NCBI RefSeq assembly: GCF_023715415.1
Contig: NZ_JAMBOB010000004.1
Coordinates: forward strand, 461,188 to 525,187
DNA from: Neobacillus niacini
GTDB lineage: Bacteria; Bacillota; Bacilli; Bacillales; Cytobacillaceae
Direction of reading: 5' to 3'
Length of the DNA stretch: 64,000 nt
Below the pieces are notes generated by a model. It ran no database searches, had not been told where the DNA came from, and saw nothing but the letters and a program-made list of their open reading frames with translations. Shown here piece after piece: positions 1-8,222 of this stretch (position 1 is the first letter of the stretch; every line of letters starts with the position of its first letter). The position numbers and the translations under genes are program-made.

Positions 1-526
1 GTGTAAAAAGCTCACATACTCTTACGTCAGCTGACTTTAATGCAGCATCTAGTCCAATCATTGCTTCAAGAGGGGGAGCTATTAGATAGGCTAACGGCTG
101 CCCTACGGAAATACCGGCAACCTTGGCCAAATAACTTCCGCAGCTTGAAATGGTATTCGCATATAACGCATGATTCACGTTATCATTTATGGCTTCAAAG
201 TACGCTCTGTTCTCGATGGTAAGGCGAATCGAATCGAATCCACTTTTCACTTCCTCAGGGGAAGGACCAGCAATGATGCCGATAAATTCTCCTGAAAGTG
301 GACCAGATGCGTGAGCAGCCCCTGCGTAAAAACTCTTCGCATATACCACTTCCACATCAGAAGTTTTGGTAGATTCATCCGCTGCCGTATATCCAACATC
401 ATCAATAGTCGTTGTGAACAAACCTAAGCTTCGCTGATAGGTCTGCAAATTCAATTTCTCAGCTAACCCAGGATCTACATTTGGAATGACTTGCATAGAT
501 AAAATTTCAGCATGGATTTTTTTCAT
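1..526 (-). CDS. eutL: EutL bacterial microcompartment shell protein (3' end beyond window)
   Basis: The reading frame starts MKKIHAEILSMQVIPNVDPG and continues for 175 residues to the window edge. It contains YAGAAHASGPLSGEFIGIIAGPS-type sequence, typical of EutL, a tandem-BMC-domain shell trimer of the ethanolamine utilisation microcompartment with a gated pore. EutL is usually about 217 residues, so roughly 40 C-terminal residues are missing off the left edge. It lies 18 bp downstream of eutC in the same operon. The remaining shell and enzyme genes (eutM, eutE, eutN, eutH and others) would be expected further left. Confidence 0.93.
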   Translation of the reverse strand, partial: MKKIHAEILSMQVIPNVDPGLAEKLNLQTYQRSLGLFTTTIDDVGYTAADESTKTSDVEVVYAKSFYAGAAHASGPLSGEFIGIIAGPSPEEVKSGFDSIRLTIENRAYFEAINDNVNHALYANTISSCGSYLAKVAGISVGQPLAYLIAPPLEAMIGLDAALKSADVRVCELFT

Positions 527-544
527 AAAGACTCTTCAGTCCTC

Positions 545-1510
545 CTATCCTTCCTTCTTGACCAGAGAAACACCACTAGCTTCATATTTTAAGATTTTCT
601 GTATGAGTGTTCCTAAATAGGCTCCGGCTTCCACCGGAGGTATACCGCCCTTGTGAATATTCGAAACAACCATCCGATCAGCCTCTATCGTTCCGATGCG
701 AGGTTTATAACAAATGTAAGCACTTAAGGATTCCGCAGATACAAGTCCTGGACGTTCTCCGATAAGAATGATCACGACTTCTGGCTGCAAGATTTCCCCA
801 ATCTCATCCATTAGGGCAACTCTGCCTTTATCGACATAAAAGGTTGTGCCAATATCAATGGATAGATTTTTTAATGATTGTACTAATGACAAGAACACAT
901 CTTCTAAGTTCTCCTCGATTGCTTTGGCACTTAACCCATTGGAAGCGACAATTTGTACGGTGGGAGAATGCTTACATTTGTCTTTTACGATTTTTTTAGA
1001 TTCATCACATAATCTTCTTCCTAAATCCGGTCTGCGAATATATTCTTCTTTATCCATTACGCGCGAGTGTACTTGAAAAAAGCCTAAACGGTTTAATATT
1101 TCTTGAGGAACCTCACCGTAAACCGCATCTACTGCTGCTGCATGATCAAATCTAAATTGAAGCCAAGTACTTGTTTTAGGTCTTGAGCCGGCTCTTCCGA
1201 CTGCAATTCTAGCTGGTGTTTTTTTACGAAGCTCTGCCAAAGTATCATCGTTTTTATCTTCCTTAGTTGGTGTGCGTAATAAGATGTTATTTGGCTTTTT
1301 TTCCTCCACAGTTGTTTTAAAGAATTTAACATCTCCCAGTGGAGTTGGAATAACCTTTTCTTCTGGAATACGATTTTCCCCAGCTGTCTCTTGAAACAAC
1401 GTAACTGCCATCTGTTCGTTTTCTTTTGGAAGATCAACTATTTTCAAGTTTTTCGATTGTAATTTTTCAACGACCATCTTCGTAATTTTCTCAATGAGTT
1501 GTTCATTCAT
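545..1510 (-). CDS. eutC: Ethanolamine ammonia-lyase small subunit EutC
   Basis: 321 residues. With EutB it forms the adenosylcobalamin-dependent lyase that converts ethanolamine to acetaldehyde and ammonia inside the microcompartment. The C-terminal two thirds match EutC (RIAVGRAGSRPKT, QFRFDHAAAVDAVYGEV, LIGERPGLVSAESLSAYICY). I start at the second Met because AGGAG then lies 9 nt upstream; the first in-frame ATG (1519) abuts the Shine-Dalgarno. The first 20 residues (MNEQLIEKITKMVVEKLQ) look like a short amphipathic helix, followed by a variable linker of about 75 residues. This resembles the encapsulation peptide known on EutC of enterobacteria. It follows eutB by 12 bp. Confidence 0.95.
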   Translation of the reverse strand: MNEQLIEKITKMVVEKLQSKNLKIVDLPKENEQMAVTLFQETAGENRIPEEKVIPTPLGDVKFFKTTVEEKKPNNILLRTPTKEDKNDDTLAELRKKTPARIAVGRAGSRPKTSTWLQFRFDHAAAVDAVYGEVPQEILNRLGFFQVHSRVMDKEEYIRRPDLGRRLCDESKKIVKDKCKHSPTVQIVASNGLSAKAIEENLEDVFLSLVQSLKNLSIDIGTTFYVDKGRVALMDEIGEILQPEVVIILIGERPGLVSAESLSAYICYKPRIGTIEADRMVVSNIHKGGIPPVEAGAYLGTLIQKILKYEASGVSLVKKEG

Positions 1511-1522
1511 AGGTATCATCTC

Positions 1523-2887
1523 CTAACGTGAGAATATGGCAGGGTCGCCTGCCCGTGGACTTAGACGGCCGTTTTCATAAATCCCTATTTTTTCCAGCCA
1601 TTTCAAATATTCGGGTGCAGGTGTTTTCCCAAAGGTCTGTAGTAATGTTGCAACATCATGAAAGCTCATAGATTGGTAATTCAGCATCACATCGTCACCC
1701 ATTGGTGCGGCAATGATGAAATTCACACCTGCTGCTGATAAGAGCACACCTAAATCTTCAATGTCATTTTGATCCGCTTTAATATGATTCGTATAACAAA
1801 TATCGACTCCCATTGGAATACCGTGCATTTTCCCCATAAAATGATCCTCTAGCCCCGCACGTATGACTTGTTTGCTGTTATACAAGTACTCTGGACCAAT
1901 AAAACCGACTACTGTGTTGACGATAAACGGGTCGAAATGTCTGGCAAACCCATAGTTACGGGATTCTAAGGTTAATTGATCGATTCCATGGTGGGCTTCA
2001 GCTGATAATTCGGATCCTTGACCAGTTTCAAAATACATGACTTGCGGACCTGATCCCGTACCTTGCTTTAAAGCTAACTCTCTGGCTTCGGCAATAAGCT
2101 CCGCCGTGATTCCAAACGAACGATTTGCTTTTTCTGTTCCTGCAATACTTTGAAAAATCATATCTGCAGGAGCTCCTTGACGAATGGCTTTCATTTGTGT
2201 GGTGACATGTGCTAATACGCAGTTTTGTGTAGGGATTTCCCATTCATGGATAAAGTCTTTTGTAGCGTGTAGTAATCGTTTAACGCTCTCAACCGAATCG
2301 TCCACAGGGTTGATTCCAATCACTGCATCACCAATGCCATATGACAATCCATCTTTAAGAGATGCGATCATTCCATCTACATTGTCCGTTGGGTGATTGG
2401 GTTGTAAGCGGGATGCTATAGTTCCTTTTTGACCAATCGTTATATTGCAAGTAGATAAAATTACAACTTTATTTGCTGCATGAACTAAATCGAGGTTGGA
2501 CATCAGTTTGGTCACAGCTGCAATCATTTCAGAGGTTAATCCCCTGCTTATTCGTTTGAGTTCGCGGTCGCCAACATCGTTACGCAATATATACTCCCTT
2601 AATTCCGCAACACTCCAATTCTTCATTTCCCCATAGATTATTTCGTTAATATCGCCCTCTATAATTTGAGAAACTTCATCCTCTTCAATGGGAATTAAGG
2701 GATTATTTCGAATGTCACTTAATAAAATTTCACTTAGGACCACTTTTGCAGCAATTCGTTCTTGAACGGTTTCCGCTGCGACACCTGCCAGCCGGTCCCC
2801 TGATTTTTCCTCATTTGCTTTTGCCATGACTTCTTTCAAATCGGCAAATGTATAACGGATACCACCTAAAATTGTATGTAGATTCAT
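1523..2887 (-). CDS. eutB: Ethanolamine ammonia-lyase large subunit EutB
   Basis: 454 residues, the normal length for EutB, the catalytic TIM-barrel subunit of coenzyme-B12-dependent ethanolamine ammonia-lyase. Recognisable segments include the N-terminal YTFADLKEVMAKANEEKSGD, the central DAVIGINPVDDSVESV and QNCVLAHVTTQM, and the C-terminal GVDICYTNHIKADQND with FIIAAPMGDDVMLNYQ. The ATG start has a strong AAGGAGG. It sits between eutA (16 bp upstream) and eutC (12 bp downstream), the conserved eutABC order. Confidence 0.97.
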   Translation of the reverse strand: MNLHTILGGIRYTFADLKEVMAKANEEKSGDRLAGVAAETVQERIAAKVVLSEILLSDIRNNPLIPIEEDEVSQIIEGDINEIIYGEMKNWSVAELREYILRNDVGDRELKRISRGLTSEMIAAVTKLMSNLDLVHAANKVVILSTCNITIGQKGTIASRLQPNHPTDNVDGMIASLKDGLSYGIGDAVIGINPVDDSVESVKRLLHATKDFIHEWEIPTQNCVLAHVTTQMKAIRQGAPADMIFQSIAGTEKANRSFGITAELIAEARELALKQGTGSGPQVMYFETGQGSELSAEAHHGIDQLTLESRNYGFARHFDPFIVNTVVGFIGPEYLYNSKQVIRAGLEDHFMGKMHGIPMGVDICYTNHIKADQNDIEDLGVLLSAAGVNFIIAAPMGDDVMLNYQSMSFHDVATLLQTFGKTPAPEYLKWLEKIGIYENGRLSPRAGDPAIFSR

Positions 2888-2903
2888 TATGGAACACCCT
2901 CCT

Positions 2904-4349
2904 TCACGATGAGTGAAATGTTAATGTCTTCACTACAACGGGAACGACTCCGGATTCAAGACTTCTTCCGATATCCAGGTAATCACCTTGTTCGACATTG
3001 ATTTGATCTATACAAATAACACTTTGTTTTACATTCATAGCAAGTAATGTCTGACCTAGCACTTTGGCATGATCGGTTTGTACCACTAGTACAATCGGCA
3101 AATTGGGGTCAAAACGTTTTTCCATTACTTGAATAATAGCTGCTGCTAACTTTTGGATATCTCTAAACTTCATGTATGGAAGTTCAGAGAGGTAGAGAGC
3201 AATATTTTGTCCTTCTCTCCTTACATCGTACATATTTATGGCATGCTTGACTGCTTCCTCAAAATTTTCTAATCCATTTTGAAGGTTCATACCAAATGTG
3301 TAATGATATACTGGAACATTTTTAAGAGGTAATTCATTTCGAGCCACCTGGATGGTAGCTCCACTAATTTCCGTCGTTTGAGTACCTGCTCCAAGGACGG
3401 TTGCCCGTACGGTTTCAACTGGCTCAAGCCATGTAAAGCTTTGCAGCGCTTCATCTTTTAGCAACGCTACAGCCAAATCTTTACCTATGTCATCATAGTC
3501 AGAGCGTTGATCAGTGCCGGGTTCATGCTTATAAATAAATTCAGATATTCCTCCTGAAAAAACAAGAAAGTCGATTTTATCTGTCCAGTTTGGAAGATGC
3601 CCCAGTAATAGTACTAGGTCCTTTTCATGAACTTCATTGTTCACTATTCTCCCTAGTGATTCTGCCATCAAACGAACAACAAAATTTACATTTGGTGATT
3701 CAGAGGAATCCCCTATTTGTAAAACTCGGTTATTCTCTGCTAAAAGCTTTTGCACGGTAGGAGAAATGGAAGTTATTTTCTGCTCATGAAATTCGATGAG
3801 TCTTCCTCCTATATGCATGGTGCATGTGCCGAGAAGCACTCTATCTTTATAAACAGCAATATTTGCCGTTCCTCCGCCGATATCAATATTGGCAATTACT
3901 TTTCCCGTACGATGGGAATAGTCATATGCCCCTGAACCTTTTGCTGCAATAATACCTTCTAAATCCGGACCAGCCGTGGCTACCAGGAAATCACCGGCTT
4001 CATTAGCTAAGTAATGCAGTACTTCGCGAGCATTATGTTTTGTAGCTGTTTCACCGGTAATAATGACTGCCCCTGTTTCAACTTGAGAGGCTGTTATGCC
4101 GGCATGAGCATATTCGGAACGGACTATTTTCTCAACCTCTGCTACATTAATGGTTGAAGAATCCAGCAGCGGTGTCCTAAAAATGGGACTCTTGTACAAG
4201 ACCTGTTTATCGACAATTTCAATTCTTGGTACTTGTGTAGTTTCAGCTGTATTCATTATGGTAAAACGGCTAATAATGAGCTTCGTTGTGCTTGTCCCAA
4301 TGTCAATTCCTGCACTGATTATTGTCTCCTTCTTCTTGGAATCATTCAC
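2904..4349 (-). CDS. eutA: Ethanolamine ammonia-lyase reactivating factor EutA
   Basis: 481 residues. EutA is an Hsp70/actin-fold ATPase that exchanges damaged cobalamin on ethanolamine ammonia-lyase. The N-terminal phosphate-binding motif SAGIDIGTSTTKLIIS is at about residues 12-27, with a second ATPase motif VIANIDIGGGTANIAVY near residue 150. Translation starts at GTG with AAGGGGTGG upstream. It is the first gene after the long hairpin terminator at 4367-4424, so expression of eutABC(L) probably depends on read-through there. No truncation is visible. Confidence 0.95.
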   Translation of the reverse strand: MNDSKKKETIISAGIDIGTSTTKLIISRFTIMNTAETTQVPRIEIVDKQVLYKSPIFRTPLLDSSTINVAEVEKIVRSEYAHAGITASQVETGAVIITGETATKHNAREVLHYLANEAGDFLVATAGPDLEGIIAAKGSGAYDYSHRTGKVIANIDIGGGTANIAVYKDRVLLGTCTMHIGGRLIEFHEQKITSISPTVQKLLAENNRVLQIGDSSESPNVNFVVRLMAESLGRIVNNEVHEKDLVLLLGHLPNWTDKIDFLVFSGGISEFIYKHEPGTDQRSDYDDIGKDLAVALLKDEALQSFTWLEPVETVRATVLGAGTQTTEISGATIQVARNELPLKNVPVYHYTFGMNLQNGLENFEEAVKHAINMYDVRREGQNIALYLSELPYMKFRDIQKLAAAIIQVMEKRFDPNLPIVLVVQTDHAKVLGQTLLAMNVKQSVICIDQINVEQGDYLDIGRSLESGVVPVVVKTLTFHSS

Positions 4350-4366
4350 AAACTACCACCCCTTAA

Positions 4367-4427
4367 CTAAAAAAGGCGCCTTTACATACTCGAAGAAAAT
4401 TCTTCAAGTCGTAAAGGCGCCTTTGCC
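4367..4427 (-). promoter_or_regulatory. EutV-type antitermination leader in front of eutA
   Basis: On the transcribed strand a long hairpin has arms AAAGGCGCCTTTAC (4424-4411) and GTAAAGGCGCCTTT (4385-4372) followed by a T run, an intrinsic terminator. Overlapping its 5' arm is a small stem-loop GGC-AAAGGC-GCC (4427-4416) whose six-base loop has A at position 1 and G at position 4. That is the AnnGnn loop known for ANTAR-protein targets. The two structures are mutually exclusive, which fits EutV antitermination. I did not find a convincing first hairpin (P1) upstream. Confidence 0.75.
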
Positions 4428-4464
4428 ATTTCATTCACTTTTATAATTATAATATATCAAAAAT

Positions 4465-4977
4465 TCAGTTAACTGTAAAGGAGTCAGAGAATAATAGTTT
4501 TTCATCTTCTGAGTCATGAACATACTTTTTGATCGAATCCATATCATTGAACTGTACTAAATTCTTTAAGTGTTCGATCCCAATGTTTTCGACAGAAGAA
4601 GTAATCACAATCGGACCATAAGAAATAACTGAACGAATCCTTTCTATGGACTCTGCAATTTTTGCTTTGGTATGATCACTTTTAGTTATCACACCAATTG
4701 GTATCTTCGGTATCCCCATCGTAAATCCAGGAGGGAAAGTTACTTTATCGCTAGTAGCATCCTGCAAATAAAAAACGTGGGTAACTTCTAAGGCAGTAGC
4801 CATTATATTTTTATAAAACATAGGATTTTCAGTATATTCCCCAGGCGTATCCACAATCCAATCGTAATAAATTAATGTCTGAGTTTTATACGCTTTAACC
4901 TCTACACCTAATAATGCATTTGTTAAGGTAGATTTGCCAGCACCGATTGCCCCGATAAGCATCGCCCTGTTTTTCAT
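4465..4977 (-). CDS. eutP: EutP, P-loop GTPase-like ethanolamine utilisation protein
   Basis: 170 residues. The P-loop GAIGAGKST is at residues 9-17, the G3-like DTPGEY follows about 30 residues later, and there is a G4-like ITKSD. EutP family members are small Ras-like P-loop proteins, and Salmonella EutP has been reported to have acetate kinase activity. GGGAGGG precedes the ATG. It follows eutS by 16 bp and shares the leader with it. After its stop come about 40 bp and the terminator that separates it from eutA. Confidence 0.9.
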   Translation of the reverse strand: MKNRAMLIGAIGAGKSTLTNALLGVEVKAYKTQTLIYYDWIVDTPGEYTENPMFYKNIMATALEVTHVFYLQDATSDKVTFPPGFTMGIPKIPIGVITKSDHTKAKIAESIERIRSVISYGPIVITSSVENIGIEHLKNLVQFNDMDSIKKYVHDSEDEKLLFSDSFTVN

Positions 4978-4993
4978 TTCTTAAAGCCCTCCC

Positions 4994-5335
4994 TTAGGAT
5001 TTTGTAATCGTTGCAGGTGTGTAGCCTAATATTTCAGCTAAAAAGCGATTAATTTCGTTCATCGCCATATCCACTTCTGAAATATTGCCAACAATCACAA
5101 GACTTCCTGTAAATCTGTCCAAAAAGCCAATATTTACATTTGCTGCTTTTGTTGCTAAATCACCTGCAATAATAACCGTTTCACTTGGTGTACATGTCAT
5201 AATTCCAAGTGCACCTGCTTTTTGGATGCCTAGCATTTTGAACATTTCAGCATCAGGATTTGCAATTAAGTGACTTAGCGTGATTTGTTTACCTGGGACA
5301 AATTCTTGTATAAACCTTTTTTTCTCTTCACTCAC
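4994..5335 (-). CDS. eutS: EutS bacterial microcompartment shell protein
   Basis: About 113 residues; the core VPGKQITLSHLIANPD...GALGIMTCTPSETVIIAGDLATKAANVNIGFLDRFTGSLVIVG is characteristic of EutS, a circularly permuted BMC-domain hexamer that sits at bent edges of the shell. I choose the GTG at 5335 because AAAGGTG is about 8 nt upstream; an upstream GTG at 5344 overlaps the Shine-Dalgarno. It is the first gene behind the EutV-type terminator at 5360-5395. Confidence 0.93.
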   Translation of the reverse strand: MSEEKKRFIQEFVPGKQITLSHLIANPDAEMFKMLGIQKAGALGIMTCTPSETVIIAGDLATKAANVNIGFLDRFTGSLVIVGNISEVDMAMNEINRFLAEILGYTPATITKS

Positions 5336-5359
5336 TTTAACCACACCTTTCTACCCTAT

Positions 5360-5401
5360 AAAAAAGATGCTTAAAGAACGTTCTCTTTAAGCACCATTGC
5401 T
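5360..5401 (-). promoter_or_regulatory. EutV-type antitermination leader in front of eutS
   Basis: The transcript between eutV and eutS folds into GGTGCTTAAAGA / TCTTTAAGCATC with a six-base loop, followed by six U (5365-5360), an intrinsic terminator. A competing stem-loop AGC-AAUGGU-GCU (5401-5390) has the AnnGnn hexaloop and uses the terminator's 5' arm. A second AnnGnn hairpin, TGCC-AATGGA-GGCA, lies 42 nt upstream at 5457-5444, inside the end of eutV, and may be the P1 partner. This matches the dual-hairpin logic of ANTAR antiterminators. Confidence 0.78.
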
Positions 5402-5410
5402 CCTGCGTAT

Positions 5411-5983
5411 TTACTTATATGCTGCAATAATTTCCTCTGCAATTGCCTCCATTGGCAGTTGGCTGGACATACTTGAATTCCTCATCGTTTTATAGGCTTC
5501 CTGTTCGGTCAACTGCCTCTTCTGCATGAGGATCCCTTTTGCCCGTTCAATCAGTTTCCTTTTTTCCACCTCTTGATGTGCGTTTAATATATCCTTTTTA
5601 AGCCTTTTTGCCTTATCTGCTTGATGAAGAGCAATCTCAATCGTAGGAATCAAGTTTGATTCTGCAATAGGCTTCACTAGATAACCGACAACATTATCTT
5701 GCTGAGCTTTCTCAACGAATTCTTTTTGACTATAGGCAGTGATAATGAGAATCGGCAGATCTAACTGCTTCCCAATAATTTGGCTTGCCTGTAATCCATT
5801 AATTTTCGGCATTTTAATATCCATCAAAATAAGGTCAGGCTTATGCAGATAGGCTAGTTCAATTGCCCGTTCTCCATCACCCGCTTCACCCACAACCTCG
5901 TAACCATTATCTTCTAACATCATTTTGAGGTCCATTCGGATGATTGATTCGTCTTCAGCTATTAAGATTTTCTTTCTCATCAT
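5411..5983 (-). CDS. eutV: EutV, ANTAR-domain response regulator/antiterminator
   Basis: 190 residues. An N-terminal receiver domain (KKILIAEDES, phospho-acceptor Asp in LILMDIKMP at about residue 55, ITAYS, GYLVKPI) is followed by a C-terminal ANTAR RNA-binding domain (KLIERAKGILMQKRQLTEQEAYKTMRNSSM). In Enterococcus and Listeria EutV is phosphorylated by EutW on ethanolamine and binds dual hairpins to prevent termination. The two leaders downstream here carry such hairpins. The ATG at 5983 is 9 nt from GGAGG. It overlaps the 3' end of eutW, indicating translational coupling. Confidence 0.94.
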   Translation of the reverse strand: MMRKKILIAEDESIIRMDLKMMLEDNGYEVVGEAGDGERAIELAYLHKPDLILMDIKMPKINGLQASQIIGKQLDLPILIITAYSQKEFVEKAQQDNVVGYLVKPIAESNLIPTIEIALHQADKAKRLKKDILNAHQEVEKRKLIERAKGILMQKRQLTEQEAYKTMRNSSMSSQLPMEAIAEEIIAAYK

Positions 5984-7409
5984 AAATAACAACCTCCGGA
6001 CTTACTGGAAACGTAATAACTGCATGTGTCCCGATAATTTCCGGCAAATAATGAAATTCACCATTTAAATCGTTCACAACTAAATTATCTACAATTTCCA
6101 ATCCAAGTGAAGATTTCGGCTTCTTCATTCCAACGCCGTTGTCGGAAATATGAAGCGCTAACGAATCCTTACTTGCTTGAAAATCCACAATAATTTCACC
6201 TGATGCTTCAAAAGGAAAGGCATGTTTTAATGAATTTTGAACAAGTTCATTAACAATTAATGCAATCGAAACTGCTTTTCTTGATGAAGTTAAAATACAA
6301 TTCCCATTTGATTGAATAACCAGCTCAACTTTTTTATGAGGGTCATTTATTACCATGGACGAACAGATTTTTCCTGTAAGCTTAACTATATCTACATCAT
6401 CATCAGCATCTTCATTCGCAAGAATAATTTCATAGACAGATGATATACTATAAATTCGGTTTAACGTATCATGAAAATAAGGTTTACTTCCTTCAGGAAG
6501 TCCGTTTCTCATTTGTAACCTTAGTAAGCTGGCTACTGTTTGAAGATTATTTTTAACTCGATGATGGATTTCTTGAATAACGACTGACTTCATCATCAAC
6601 TCTTTTTCTTTTGTGCGAAGTTCTGTTAAATCCTGAATAACTAGTATGGTTCCACTCATTTTGTCCTTTTTTCGTAATCTAAGCTTTTTCACAACTAAAT
6701 ACTTGTTTTCCAAAGATAATTCAAAAACAAATACGTCATCCAGCTGGTCGAATACAGGTTTGATGAATGGCAATAATTCCACTAAGTTCTTTTGTAGAAG
6801 TTCCTCGTTATGACTCATTTCCGTTATGAATTTAACACCTGCTGGATTTGCATAGGTAAGCCGATTATCTTGGTCCGTTAACAGACAGATTTCCATAAGC
6901 AAGTCGGAAATAATCGGCATGTCACCACGTTGATCTCCTAGCACGTAATCGATTGCATCCTGTCCAAAGAACAGACTCTGTGGTTCATTTTGATAAATAT
7001 CGGGATAGTCGATTTCTTTCTCTTGGATAAGTACCCCAATGACTTCCTGTGAATCATTTTTTATAGGTACCACACTTTGTTCTACAGGCTTTCCTTCTTG
7101 TGTTACAGCCTGGCGGATAACGGACTTCTTTCCAGTTCGGTAACTATAAAAGACTCCTGGCTCGAAAGTGTCAAACACAATTTTCCCAACTACGGAGTTT
7201 CCATATAAAGAATCTATTTTTTTCGGGAATGCCTCGGCAACAATGATTGCGTGTTCGTTATGACTCATCTTACAATCTATGAACATATAAGCACCAGATA
7301 AATCCGCATACAATTGTAAAGTTGAGGCAACTTTTTTTAAGACTTGAATATCGGATACAGTTAAATCCGTGTATGCGTTACATAGCTGCTCAAGCCTATT
7401 GTCTTTCAA
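5955..7409 (-). CDS. eutW: EutW, ethanolamine-sensing histidine kinase
   Basis: About 484 residues with no membrane segments, so a soluble sensor. The N-terminal half looks like GAF/PAS-type sensory sequence; a PAS-like part (LLTDQDNRLTYANPAGVKF) is followed by the HisKA_2 motif VIQEIHHRVKNNLQTVASLLRLQM, and the C terminus holds an HATPase domain (VNELVQNSLKHAF, ISDNGVGM). I start at TTG 7409 because GGAAGGG lies 8 nt upstream; an in-frame ATG at 7445 has no Shine-Dalgarno. It is the first gene of the eut operon, behind a good vegetative promoter. Confidence 0.92.
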   Translation of the reverse strand: MKDNRLEQLCNAYTDLTVSDIQVLKKVASTLQLYADLSGAYMFIDCKMSHNEHAIIVAEAFPKKIDSLYGNSVVGKIVFDTFEPGVFYSYRTGKKSVIRQAVTQEGKPVEQSVVPIKNDSQEVIGVLIQEKEIDYPDIYQNEPQSLFFGQDAIDYVLGDQRGDMPIISDLLMEICLLTDQDNRLTYANPAGVKFITEMSHNEELLQKNLVELLPFIKPVFDQLDDVFVFELSLENKYLVVKKLRLRKKDKMSGTILVIQDLTELRTKEKELMMKSVVIQEIHHRVKNNLQTVASLLRLQMRNGLPEGSKPYFHDTLNRIYSISSVYEIILANEDADDDVDIVKLTGKICSSMVINDPHKKVELVIQSNGNCILTSSRKAVSIALIVNELVQNSLKHAFPFEASGEIIVDFQASKDSLALHISDNGVGMKKPKSSLGLEIVDNLVVNDLNGEFHYLPEIIGTHAVITFPVSPEVVIYDEKENLNS

Positions 7410-7469
7410 AATATATACCCTTCCTTTATATAAAATTATCTGCATATATTATTTGAATTGTTAGAATAT

Positions 7470-7498
7470 ACTATAAGGCCTTTTATCTTTAAGGTCAA
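7470..7498 (-). promoter_or_regulatory. SigA-type promoter of eutW
   Basis: On the minus strand TTGACC (7498-7493) is separated by exactly 17 nt from TATAGT (7475-7470). This matches the vegetative promoter consensus closely and lies about 60 bp upstream of the eutW start. Constitutive transcription from here would feed the eutS and eutA leaders, where EutV could control elongation. Confidence 0.75.
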
Positions 7499-7514
7499 TT
7501 GAAAAAGTAAATAG

Positions 7515-7560
7515 TGCAGAAAAAGACGACTCGAGGGGGCCGAATCGCCTTTTTTTACTA
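7515..7560 (-). terminator. Terminator after doxX copy 1
   Basis: Minus-strand hairpin AAAGGCGATTCG / CGAGTCGTCTTT (with G-U pairs), then a T-rich tract, immediately after the doxX stop codon. The same GACGATTCG core recurs after the other doxX copies. Confidence 0.7.
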
Positions 7561-7565
7561 CTTAT

Positions 7566-8069
7566 TTATGCAACTAATTTTGTTTTACTTTTTCCAACTG
7601 TTTTGTTAATGAATGGAACCACCCAGTAGTCTAAACCGTATTTACCTGCGTTATAACCTGCTGCTAAGATGATGAAGCCTAAGAAAATGTCTGTTGGGTT
7701 ATGAGATACTGTTCCGGCTAAGAAGAAGCTAAAATTCATCACTAATCCGAAGAACATCGCTGCTGTTGTTAAACATCCAAGCATAAGTCCTAAACCAATT
7801 AATGTTTCGCCCCAAGGAACGATGAAGTTGAAGACATCGATGTTTGGTAAAGCAAAGCTTTCTAAGAAGTTGACATACCAGCCGTAAACCATGCTGCCAT
7901 CTGGGCCTTTTACTGGATTTGCTACTGCGTTTTTCAAGTATCCTGATGCGTCGAAGCCGCCTGTAATTTTATGAAAACCTGCTGTGAACCATGCGTAGCC
8001 AAGGTATAAACGAATAATAGTTAAAATAGCTGTTGAGATTTTATTTTCTCTTAAAAAATGGTTAAACAT
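7566..8069 (-). CDS. DoxX family membrane protein, copy 1
   Basis: 167 residues with about four hydrophobic helices (ILTIIRLYLGYAWFTAG, VFNFIVPWGETLIGLGLMLG, AAMFFGLVMNFSFFLAG, IFLGFIILAAGYNAG). The conserved N-terminal region and GWYVNFLESFALPN are typical of DoxX/DoxD-like proteins. The family takes its name from an archaeal terminal-quinol-oxidase-associated subunit; in bacteria the role is often oxidative or thiol stress or unknown. It starts MFNHFLRENK with AAAGGCGG upstream. Three further copies at 12.6, 14.9 and 16.6 kb are nearly identical in protein sequence. It stands alone as a monocistronic unit. Confidence 0.85.
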   Translation of the reverse strand: MFNHFLRENKISTAILTIIRLYLGYAWFTAGFHKITGGFDASGYLKNAVANPVKGPDGSMVYGWYVNFLESFALPNIDVFNFIVPWGETLIGLGLMLGCLTTAAMFFGLVMNFSFFLAGTVSHNPTDIFLGFIILAAGYNAGKYGLDYWVVPFINKTVGKSKTKLVA

Positions 8070-8168
8070 AAGTCATTCCGCCTTTCAAATTTAACTTGTT
8101 CTCTATACTTACACTATATTGGATTTCAACAGTTATTAACATGGGTACAGTGTTAAGTTCACAGTTTG

Positions 8169-8198
8169 TTTGAAATGTTATGACGGAATGTTGAACAG
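8169..8198 (-). promoter_or_regulatory. Conserved element upstream of doxX copy 1
   Basis: About 100-130 bp upstream of the start codon lies an element that in plus orientation reads AATGTTATGACGG followed by AATGTTGAACAG, a direct repeat of AATGTT at a 13-bp spacing. It is conserved upstream of all four doxX genes. Closer to the gene all copies share TATAGTGTAAGTATA on the coding strand, a likely -10 region. Confidence 0.5.
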
Positions 8199-8222
8199 CA
8201 GCCAATACACCGTTGGGTTACG

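Noticed and set aside
8105..8150. SigB-type promoter for the doxX genes
   Set aside because: GTTAA-like and TAT-like boxes exist but the spacing differs between copies and GGGTAT is absent.
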